6,263 bases of DNA from Marinibacterium sp039179965 (GTDB lineage: Bacteria > Pseudomonadota > Alphaproteobacteria > Rhodobacterales > Rhodobacteraceae), in assembly GCA_039179965.1 (NCBI GenBank), contig JBCDEC010000262.1, positions 1 through 6,263 on the forward strand, given 5' to 3'. The notes under the pieces were generated by a model. The model made no database searches, was not told the DNA's origin, and was given only the letters and a program-made list of their open reading frames with translations. A program made the translations under genes and the position numbers. This document shows positions 1 through 5,445 of the stretch, piece by piece; the stretch's first letter is position 1; the number at the start of each line of letters is the position of its first letter.

Positions 1-280
1 AATGTTTGTTCCCAAAGAAAAAAGGCTGTGGGGCTACTATGTGTACCCACTGCTCGAAGCCGACCGTTTCGTAGGGCGTATTGAGCTGAAAGCCGACCGC
101 GGGGAGGGTTGGATGCGCGTGACCGGATTCTGGCCGGAACCGGGAGTGAAGTGGACCGCACAACGCCAGGCCAGGCTGATGCGCGAGCTGGGACGGTTCG
201 CACGACTGGCGGGGATATCCGAAGTGCAGAACGCAGAACTGACGACGCCAAAAACCCGCGTCAGTACCACGTCGGTGTAA
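1..280 (+). CDS. C-terminal end of a YcaQ/AlkZ-like winged-helix protein (partial)
   Basis: This is the 3' end of a gene that begins before the window. The reading frame is open from the first base and stops with TAA at 278-280; the ATG at 2-4 is probably an internal methionine, not the start. The residues FVPKEKRLWGYYVYPLL followed by DRFVGRIELKADR resemble the C-terminal part of the YcaQ/AlkZ family (winged helix-turn-helix DNA-binding proteins, some of which are DNA glycosylases that unhook interstrand crosslinks). In that family a 'VP..KR.yGYyvlP.l..drlvgrvdlKaDR' block precedes a final helical segment, which here spans about residues 53-70. The last 15 or so residues (TTPKTRVSTTSV) look like a non-conserved tail. 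The catalytic region lies upstream and cannot be judged, so glycosylase activity cannot be claimed. Assignment is from remembered family pattern only. Confidence 0.72.
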   Translation, partial: MFVPKEKRLWGYYVYPLLEADRFVGRIELKADRGEGWMRVTGFWPEPGVKWTAQRQARLMRELGRFARLAGISEVQNAELTTPKTRVSTTSV

Positions 281-287
281 CGTCGGT
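269..287 (+). repeat. Short direct repeat, two copies of ACGTCGGT
   Basis: ACGTCGGT occurs at 269-276 and again at 280-287, an 11-base period (about one helical turn) spanning the stop codon of the YcaQ-like gene. It could be a half-site pair for a regulator of the downstream SDR gene or simple chance. The second copy is in the 70-base gap between genes. Confidence 0.3.
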
Positions 288-342
288 CTTGGCTCGGTGC
301 CATTGGTCCGCGAAAGGCCAAGGACATCGTGAGGCCGAATAA

Positions 343-350
343 AGAGGGGG
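343..350 (+). promoter_or_regulatory. Ribosome binding site deciding the SDR start
   Basis: The purine run AGAGGGGG abuts the ATG at 351 but is well spaced from the in-frame ATG at 357 (GAGG at 344-347 leaves nine bases, the last GGGG leaves six). This favours 357 as the true start. Confidence 0.6.
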
Positions 351-356
351 ATGAGA

Positions 357-1097
357 ATGCGGCTTGAGGGGAAAACCGCCATTGTGACCGGAGGCGCAAG
401 CGGCTTCGGAGAGGGCATCGTCCGCAAGTTTCTGACAGAAGGCGCTCAGGTGATGATTGCCGATATCAATGCTCCGGCCGCGATGGGTCTGGCCAACGCG
501 TTGGGGGCGTCCAGCTGTCCCGTGGATGTCTCGGACAAGGCCAGCGTGGCGGCGTTGGCGCAAGCCGCTGAAAAGACCTTTGGCACGCCTGATATCGTGG
601 TCAACAATGCCGGGATCACCCATTTGCCGCAACCGGCCGAAGATGTAAGCGAAGAGGATTTCGACCGTGTCTTTGCGGTCAATTGCAAATCCGTCTACCT
701 GACGGCACGCGCATTCGTGCCCGCGATGAAGGCGCGAAGATCCGGGGTCTTTCTCAACATGGCCTCGACGGCCGGGGTCAGTCCGCGCCCGCGGCTTAAC
801 TGGTACAATGCCTCGAAGGGTTGGATGATCACAGCGACGCGCGCGCTGGCCGTCGAGCTTGCGCCAATTGGTGTGCGGGTCAATGCCATCAACCCTGTGG
901 CAGGAGAGACGCCGCTTCTGGCCAGCTTCATGGGCGAGGATACGCCGGAGATGCGGGCCAAATTTTTGTCCACCATTCCACTGGGCCGGTTTTCAGAACC
1001 GCAGGACATGGGCAATGCCGCGGCCTTTCTGTGCAGCGATGAGGCCAGCATGATCACGGGCGTCTGTCTGGAGGTGGATGGTGGGCGCTGTATCTGA
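357..1097 (+). CDS. Classical SDR family NAD(P)-dependent oxidoreductase, substrate unknown
   Basis: A complete 246-residue short-chain dehydrogenase/reductase, the usual length for the classical subfamily (about 250). Visible motifs, numbered from the chosen start: the Rossmann dinucleotide site TGGASGFG (residues 11-18), the NNAG structural motif (83-86), catalytic Asn109 (in AVNCKSVY), Ser137, Tyr150 and Lys154 (in YNASK). The end, ITGVCLEVDGGRCI, is the normal SDR C-terminus. Asp at the end of the second beta strand (VMIADIN) suggests preference for NAD over NADP. The start at 357 gives MRLEGKTAIVTGG, a typical SDR beginning; an ATG at 351 would add two residues but leaves too little space to the ribosome binding site. 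The protein resembles 3-oxoacyl-ACP reductase-like and polyol/sugar dehydrogenase-like SDRs, but motifs alone do not give the substrate. It is co-directional with the sugar cassette, 65 bases upstream of gmd, without clear evidence that it belongs to that pathway. Confidence 0.9.
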   Translation: MRLEGKTAIVTGGASGFGEGIVRKFLTEGAQVMIADINAPAAMGLANALGASSCPVDVSDKASVAALAQAAEKTFGTPDIVVNNAGITHLPQPAEDVSEEDFDRVFAVNCKSVYLTARAFVPAMKARRSGVFLNMASTAGVSPRPRLNWYNASKGWMITATRALAVELAPIGVRVNAINPVAGETPLLASFMGEDTPEMRAKFLSTIPLGRFSEPQDMGNAAAFLCSDEASMITGVCLEVDGGRCI

Positions 1098-1138
1098 GGT
1101 CTGTTCATTCGGATCGCGACACAGTATCGACAGGCGAC

Positions 1139-1166
1139 GGAAGTCGACATGGACAAGGGCCTGTGA
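1139..1166 (+). promoter_or_regulatory. Possible leader minicistron overlapping the gmd start
   Basis: GGAAG at 1139-1143 is five bases before an ATG at 1149 that opens a five-codon frame (MDKGL) closing with TGA at 1164-1166. That TGA overlaps the gmd GTG start (1163-1165) in the GTGA arrangement typical of translational coupling. The alternative ribosome binding site for GTG, AAGGG at 1155-1159, is only three bases away. Whether the minicistron is translated is unknown, and chance is possible. Confidence 0.25.
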
Positions 1167-2218
1167 AAAAAGCGCTGATTACCGGAGTGACCGGACAGGA
1201 CGGAGCATACCTGTCAGAATTCCTGCTGGACAAGGGATATGAGGTCCACGGGATCAAGCGCCGTACTTCGCTTTTCAACACCGCTCGGATCGATCACTTG
1301 TTCGAGGGCGAGGCGGGAAAGAGCGGCCGGTTTCAACTCCACCACGGTGATATGACCGACAGCTCTTCGCTGACGCGCATTCTGCAGGCCGTCCGGCCCG
1401 ATGAGGTGTACAATCTGGCCGCGCAGAGCCACGTCATGGTTAGTTTCGAAGAACCCGAATACACCGCCAATTCCGATGCTCTGGGGGCGCTGCGCCTTTT
1501 GGAGGCGATCCGGTTTCTGGGGCTCGGGGACAAGACGCGGTATTATCAGGCTTCGACCTCCGAGCTTTATGGCTTGGTTCAGGAAACACCCCAACGCGAG
1601 GCGACGCCGTTCTATCCGCGGTCGCCTTATGGCGTCGCCAAACTCTATGCGTACTGGATCACCGTCAATTATCGCGAGGCCTACGACATCTACGCCTGCA
1701 ACGGGATTCTTTTCAATCACGAGAGCCCGATTCGCGGCGAGACTTTCGTCACCCGCAAGATCACGCGCGCGCTGGCACGCATCAAGCTGGGTCTGCAGGA
1801 GGAATTGCGGCTGGGGAACCTGGATGCCAAGCGCGATTGGGGCCATGCGCGCGACTACGTCAAAATGATGTGGCTGATGCTGCAGCAGGAGCGCGCCGAA
1901 GATTACGTGATCGCGACCGGGCAACAATACTCGGTCCGCGAATTCGTTTCCTGCGCGGCGGACGCGATGGAAATGTCCGTGACTTTCGAAGGCAACGGCG
2001 TCGATGAGGTCGGGCGCGATGACAGCGGCCGTGTTATTGTAAGAGTTGATCCGGTTTACTTCCGTCCCGCCGAGGTCGAAACCCTGCTCGGCGATGCCAG
2101 CAAGGCGCGTCAGCAACTGGGCTGGACACCGGACACTCCGTTCGAAGCGCTGGTGCAGGAAATGGCGCTGGCCGATCTGCAGGAGGCCCGCGCCTTGCCC
2201 GGTGCTCTGGAGAGCTGA
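1163..2218 (+). CDS. gmd: GDP-mannose 4,6-dehydratase
   Basis: Converts GDP-D-mannose to GDP-4-keto-6-deoxy-D-mannose in the cytoplasm, using a bound NADP cofactor; it is the shared first step toward GDP-fucose, GDP-colitose, GDP-perosamine and GDP-rhamnose. The 351-residue protein is near the usual family length (about 350-375). It begins with the Rossmann motif GVTGQDGAYL (residues 8-17), continues with GIKRRTSLFNTARIDHL, a family signature, and carries the catalytic set Thr132, Glu134, Tyr156 and Lys160 in STSELYG and YGVAKLYAYW, the same numbering as the E. coli enzyme. NHESPIRGETFVTRKI and RDWGHARDYV are further Gmd hallmarks. The start is GTG; it is the only start that gives the conserved N-terminus KKALITGVTGQDG. 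The next gene begins on the base after its stop codon, so the two are almost certainly cotranscribed. Identification is very secure; which end product it feeds is decided by the two genes downstream. Confidence 0.97.
   Translation: MKKALITGVTGQDGAYLSEFLLDKGYEVHGIKRRTSLFNTARIDHLFEGEAGKSGRFQLHHGDMTDSSSLTRILQAVRPDEVYNLAAQSHVMVSFEEPEYTANSDALGALRLLEAIRFLGLGDKTRYYQASTSELYGLVQETPQREATPFYPRSPYGVAKLYAYWITVNYREAYDIYACNGILFNHESPIRGETFVTRKITRALARIKLGLQEELRLGNLDAKRDWGHARDYVKMMWLMLQQERAEDYVIATGQQYSVREFVSCAADAMEMSVTFEGNGVDEVGRDDSGRVIVRVDPVYFRPAEVETLLGDASKARQQLGWTPDTPFEALVQEMALADLQEARALPGALES
2209..2212 (+). promoter_or_regulatory. Ribosome binding site of the colC-like gene, inside gmd
   Basis: GGAG lies six bases before the ATG at 2219 and within the last codons of gmd, so translation of the downstream gene starts from a site embedded in its neighbour. 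This supports ATG 2219 as the start. Confidence 0.65.
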
Positions 2219-3151
2219 ATGAAGGTTTTGCTGACCGGCGCACGGGGTATGGTGGGCAGAGCCATTCTGGAGCACGAGCTTGCATCCGGTCACGACATCT
2301 TTGCTCCTGGTCGTTCCGAGCTAAATCTGATCGACCGGGCTGCCGTGGCAGAGGCCGTTGCTGCGGAACAACCCGATATCATCATCCACGCGGCGGGCAA
2401 GGTGGGCGGTATTCAGGCCAATATGGTTCAGCCAGCGGCTTTTCTCACCGAGAACCTGGACATGGGGGTGAACACCGTTCTGGCAGCCCGTGATGCCGGT
2501 GTTCCCCGGCTGCTCAATCTCGGTTCTTCCTGCATGTTTCCGCATGACGCCCCCAATCCTTTGCGCGAAGACAGTCTGGGGCAGGGAGAACTGGAGCCGA
2601 CCAATGAAGGATATGGCCTGGCCAAGCTGGCCGTGGCGCGGCTCTGCACCTTCGTGAACCGGGAAGAGCCCGGGCTGTCGTACAAGACCCTCATGCCCTG
2701 CAATCTTTACGGACTCCACGACAAGTTCGACCCTGCCGTTTCGCATCTATTGCCCGCCATTATCCGCAAGGTGCACACCGCCAAGATCAGTGGCGCCGAG
2801 ACTGTGGAGATCTGGGGCGACGGTACGGCGCGGCGGGAATTCATGTTTTCAGGTGATCTGGCGGACGCGGTCTGGACAGCGGTTGGTCGGTTCGAGGATC
2901 TGCCGGAACTGATGAATATCGGGCTGGGCCACGATCATTCGATCAACGACTACTATGCGGAGGCCGCCCGCGTTATGGGCTGGCAAGGGGCATTTCGGCA
3001 TGACCTCTCCCGGCCCGCCGGGATGAAACAGAAACTGCTTTGTATAGAGCGGCAGGACGCCTTTGGCTGGCGGGCGCGCACGTCGCTGAGCGAGGGCATC
3101 GCACGGACCTACGCATACTATCTTGAAGCCTTGGAACGGGGCGACGCATGA
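2219..3151 (+). CDS. colC: GDP-L-colitose synthase / GDP-L-fucose synthase family C5-epimerase/C4-reductase
   Basis: A 310-residue extended SDR of the Fcl (GMER) family, which carries out C3/C5 or C5 epimerisation and NADPH reduction at C4 of GDP-4-keto sugars. Visible: N-terminal nucleotide site TGARGMVG (residues 6-13); AGKVGGIQAN; GSSCMFP with Ser103 and Cys105; Tyr132 and Lys136 in EGYGLAK; SHLLPAIIRK with His176; and WGDGTARREF (199-208). These match the Ser/Cys/Tyr/Lys/His set of E. coli GDP-fucose synthase. Two regions differ from ordinary Fcl as I remember it: SINDYY (241-246) and PAGMKQKLL (266-274) stand where Fcl usually has a 'T.kELA' helix and 'PDGTPRKLLD'. I remember the former as typical of the ColC/WbdJ branch found in colitose clusters. 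Together with the ColD-type gene that overlaps its end (ATGA), GDP-L-colitose synthase is the better call; plain GDP-L-fucose synthase (fcl) remains the alternative. Family membership is secure, the exact product is inferred. Confidence 0.82.
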   Translation: MKVLLTGARGMVGRAILEHELASGHDIFAPGRSELNLIDRAAVAEAVAAEQPDIIIHAAGKVGGIQANMVQPAAFLTENLDMGVNTVLAARDAGVPRLLNLGSSCMFPHDAPNPLREDSLGQGELEPTNEGYGLAKLAVARLCTFVNREEPGLSYKTLMPCNLYGLHDKFDPAVSHLLPAIIRKVHTAKISGAETVEIWGDGTARREFMFSGDLADAVWTAVGRFEDLPELMNIGLGHDHSINDYYAEAARVMGWQGAFRHDLSRPAGMKQKLLCIERQDAFGWRARTSLSEGIARTYAYYLEALERGDA

Positions 3152-4332
3152 GCGACGAAATGAGATTTCCTTTGGCAACGACGAGTTGGGATGCGCGCGA
3201 ATACGCGGCAATCGAACGGGTGGTTGAGTCCGGCATGTTCTCGATGGGGCCGGAAGTGGCGCGGTTCGAACAGGTCTTCGCCGAGGCCATGGGTGTGCGC
3301 CACGCCGTGATGGTCAATTCCGGTTCTTCGGCCAATCTGATCATCGCGGCCGCCTTGCGATATCATTCGCAGCATGGGCTTGCGCCCGGCGCGGAGATCA
3401 TCGTGCCGGCAGTCAGCTGGTCGACGACCTATTACCCATTGAGTCAATATGGGTTGCGCATGGTATTCGTGGATATCGATCCCGATACGCTCAACTACGA
3501 TCTCGCCGCTCTGGCCGACGCCGTTGGCCCTCAGACCCGCGCGATCATGGTGGTCAATCTGCTGGGCAATCCCAACGCTTTCGACCGTATCGACGCGATT
3601 ATCGGGGCGCGGGACATCCTGCTGATCGAGGATAACTGCGAGTCCCTGGGCGCAACCTATCAGGGTCGTCAGGCCGGGACGTTCGGTATTGCGGGCAGCT
3701 ATTCGTCGTTTTTCTCCCACCACATCGCGACGATGGAAGGCGGTCTTGCCGTCACGGATGACGAAGAGCTTTATCACATCATGCTGTCGCTGCGCGCGCA
3801 TGGCTGGACGCGTAATCTGCCGAAGCAGAACCATGTCACCGGTACCAAGAGCGATGATCCCTTCGAGGAGAGTTTCAGATTCGTGCTGCCGGGCTACAAT
3901 CTGCGCCCGCTGGAGATGAGCGGGGCCATCGGGCAGGAACAGATCGCGAAACTGCCAATGATCGTCTCGGAACGCCGCGCCAATGCCGAGGCGTTTCGCG
4001 CGCTGATGCAGGGCTATCCGCAGATCCGTATCCAGCAGGAGATCGGCGAGAGCAGCTGGTTCGGTTTCGCCATGGTGGTGCGGCCGGATGCGGGGTTTGA
4101 CCGGGCGGACCTGATCGCGGCGCTGGGCCGGCACCGGGTGGATTGCCGGCCGGTTGTAGCGGGGAACTTTGCCAAGAATCCGGTCGTGCAACACATGGAG
4201 CATGCCATTCACGGCAGGCTGACGCATGCCGATGAGATCGACCGCAATGGTCTTTTCATCGGCAACCACCACTATCCGCTGGATGACAGATGGCACCTGC
4301 TGCGTGCCGCGCTCGATGATGTGACGCGCTGA
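3148..4332 (+). CDS. colD: GDP-4-dehydro-6-deoxy-D-mannose 3-dehydratase (ColD type, PLP-dependent)
   Basis: A 394-residue fold-type I PLP enzyme of the DegT/DnrJ/EryC1/StrS family. ColD uses PLP and glutamate to remove the C3 hydroxyl of GDP-4-keto-6-deoxymannose, giving GDP-4-keto-3,6-dideoxymannose, the precursor of colitose. The deciding feature is His191 in FSHHIATMEGG: it occupies the place of the PLP-binding lysine of sugar aminotransferases, as His188 does in E. coli ColD, and the N-terminus is offset by exactly three residues. Other sites fit: NSGSSAN (57-63) and Trp91 in VSWSTTYYP near the cofactor, Asp162 in IEDNCESLGA for the pyridine nitrogen, then RAHGWTRNLP, FVLPGYNLRP and GESSWFGF, all as I remember in ColD. 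Without lysine it should not be an aminotransferase, although automatic annotation may call it one. ATG 3148 overlaps the upstream stop (ATGA) and follows GGGG at 3138-3141; an in-frame ATG at 3160 would match the N-terminus of E. coli ColD equally well. Confidence 0.93.
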   Translation: MSDEMRFPLATTSWDAREYAAIERVVESGMFSMGPEVARFEQVFAEAMGVRHAVMVNSGSSANLIIAAALRYHSQHGLAPGAEIIVPAVSWSTTYYPLSQYGLRMVFVDIDPDTLNYDLAALADAVGPQTRAIMVVNLLGNPNAFDRIDAIIGARDILLIEDNCESLGATYQGRQAGTFGIAGSYSSFFSHHIATMEGGLAVTDDEELYHIMLSLRAHGWTRNLPKQNHVTGTKSDDPFEESFRFVLPGYNLRPLEMSGAIGQEQIAKLPMIVSERRANAEAFRALMQGYPQIRIQQEIGESSWFGFAMVVRPDAGFDRADLIAALGRHRVDCRPVVAGNFAKNPVVQHMEHAIHGRLTHADEIDRNGLFIGNHHYPLDDRWHLLRAALDDVTR

Positions 4333-4345
4333 GCCGCCTTATCCT

Positions 4346-4365
4346 GCCGGACAGTCGCCGGACAG
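4346..4365 (+). repeat. Tandem-like direct repeat, two copies of GCCGGACAG
   Basis: GCCGGACAG occurs at 4346-4354 and 4357-4365 (11-base period) in the 45-base gap between the convergent ends of colD and kdsD. It does not form a hairpin, and no stem followed by a T-run is visible, so it is not an intrinsic terminator. Function is unknown; it may be chance or slippage. Confidence 0.35.
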
Positions 4366-4377
4366 CCTCAGAGGTTT

Positions 4378-5337
4378 TCAGGCGACGCCTGCGCGCAACG
4401 CGTCGTGAATGTGAACAAGACCCTCCAGCGCCTGGTCCGCGCCGGTGACCAGCAGAACCGTCCGCTTGCGGGTGTTCATGATCCCCAGGGCCTCCACCAG
4501 CAGCATATCGGAAGGCACCGTCAAGGGGGTGCGCGTGGCCACATCGCCCGCGGCCTGCGTCATCAGCGAATTCATGTTCCGCCGCAAATCGCCGTCGGTG
4601 ATGATTCCGAAGAGCCTGTCATCCGCAACCACGGCGGCCACGCCAAAGCCCTTGGCCGTCATCTCGATCAGAGTGTCCGGCATCGGCGTATCCGGTGACA
4701 CGATCGGAAGTGCCGCGCCACGATGCATGACGGCGGAGACCTTGAGCAGCTGAGCGCCCAGCGTCCCGCCTGGATGGAATGCCAGAAAACTGTCGCGTTC
4801 AAAGCCCCGCAGGGTCATCATCGCCACGGCCAGCGCGTCGCCCAAAGCCATGGTACAGGTTGTCGAGGTCGTCGGGGCCATGCCGATCCCGCAGGCCTCG
4901 GGCGCATCTGGCAAAAGAAGCAGATGACCGGCCTGCCGTGCCAGTGTGCTGTCCTCCCTCTTGGTGATGACGACCAGCGGGATCGCAAAACGCGCGCAAT
5001 GGGCAATGATATCGGCCAGTTCCCGTGTTTCGCCGGAATTCGAGATCAGCACGACCGCATCCTGCGGGGTGATCATGCCCAGATCGCCATGACTGGCCTC
5101 GCCGGGATGCACGTATTGCGCCGGTGTTCCGGTGCTGGCCAGCGTGGCGGCGATCTTGGCTGCCACATGTCCCGATTTGCCCATTCCCGAGACGATGACA
5201 CGTCCTTGGATGTCCAGCAGCGTGGCAACAACCGCGTCGAAGTCGGCGGGCAGAGCATCGCGCATCAGGGCAAGCGCATCGGCCTCGGTTTGCAGCACGT
5301 TGCGCGCGATCTGTGCGGGTTTGGCGCGGTTGTTCAT
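4378..5337 (-). CDS. kdsD: D-arabinose-5-phosphate isomerase (KpsF/GutQ family)
   Basis: Interconverts ribulose 5-phosphate and arabinose 5-phosphate, the first committed step to Kdo, the sugar joining lipid A to the LPS core; cytoplasmic. The 319 residues match the family (about 320-330) and hold a SIS sugar-isomerase domain (about 30-180) followed by two CBS domains (about 203-260 and 268-319). Catalytic residues correspond to E. coli KdsD with a constant shift of five: Lys54 in GMGKSG, His83 in HPGEASHGDLGM, Glu106 in SGETRELADI, His188 in FHPGGTLG. ITDGDLRR (246-253) is the typical CBS1 end. The start at 5337 was chosen because it gives the family N-terminus and has GAGGG eight bases upstream; the frame stays open to an ATG at 5415, but those 26 extra residues (Arg-rich, unconserved) are unlikely. 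It converges on colD and is divergent from the transporter, so it is transcribed separately from the colitose cassette. A paralogue (gutQ or kpsF) cannot be excluded. Confidence 0.93.
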   Translation of the reverse strand: MNNRAKPAQIARNVLQTEADALALMRDALPADFDAVVATLLDIQGRVIVSGMGKSGHVAAKIAATLASTGTPAQYVHPGEASHGDLGMITPQDAVVLISNSGETRELADIIAHCARFAIPLVVITKREDSTLARQAGHLLLLPDAPEACGIGMAPTTSTTCTMALGDALAVAMMTLRGFERDSFLAFHPGGTLGAQLLKVSAVMHRGAALPIVSPDTPMPDTLIEMTAKGFGVAAVVADDRLFGIITDGDLRRNMNSLMTQAAGDVATRTPLTVPSDMLLVEALGIMNTRKRTVLLVTGADQALEGLVHIHDALRAGVA

Positions 5338-5445
5338 GGCGGTGGCCCTCGCAGGAGACTTTTCCCGGTTTAACGTGCGCGCCGTACAACGCCAAGAGCC
5401 GCGCCAGGCTTGCACCCGGAGCGTTTCGGCCCCTAGGGTCCGGGC
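5338..5445. promoter_or_regulatory. Divergent intergenic region between kdsD and the MFS gene
   Basis: This 108-base gap must hold the promoters for both outward-facing genes. On the minus strand a weak sigma70-like pair can be read: TTGGCG (plus-strand 5390-5395) and TAAACC (5367-5372) with 17 bases between, about 30 bases before the kdsD start; the -10 element matches only three of six consensus positions. On the plus strand TTGCAC at 5410-5415 has no convincing -10 partner. No clear operator palindrome was seen. Confidence 0.4.

Noticed and set aside
288..322. Inverted repeat CTTGGC / GCCAAG between the YcaQ-like gene and the SDR gene as a terminator
   Set aside because: Six-base arms with a 23-base loop and no following T-run; it does not meet the pattern of an intrinsic terminator.
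1214..2293. A 359-codon open frame on the minus strand opposite gmd
   Set aside because: Same reason: the plus strand encodes a complete Gmd with all catalytic residues, and the antisense product has low-information composition and no motif.
3118..4296. A 392-codon open frame on the minus strand opposite colD
   Set aside because: It is an antisense shadow of a well-conserved PLP enzyme. Its translation is rich in Arg, His and Gln, has no recognisable domain, and exists because GC-rich codon bias suppresses stops on the opposite strand.
3148..4332. Calling the DegT-family protein GDP-perosamine synthase (4-aminotransferase)
   Set aside because: Perosamine synthases keep the PLP-binding lysine; here the position is His191 within SHHIATMEGG, as in ColD.
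4366..4377. CCTCAGAGG followed by TTTT as an intrinsic terminator between colD and kdsD
   Set aside because: The inverted repeat has a one-base loop and four-base arms, too small to fold as a terminator hairpin.
5338..5415. N-terminal extension of kdsD by 26 residues from an ATG at 5415
   Set aside because: The added residues are unconserved and Arg-rich, while the ATG at 5337 gives the family N-terminus and has GAGGG at good spacing. Using 5415 would also consume most of the promoter gap.
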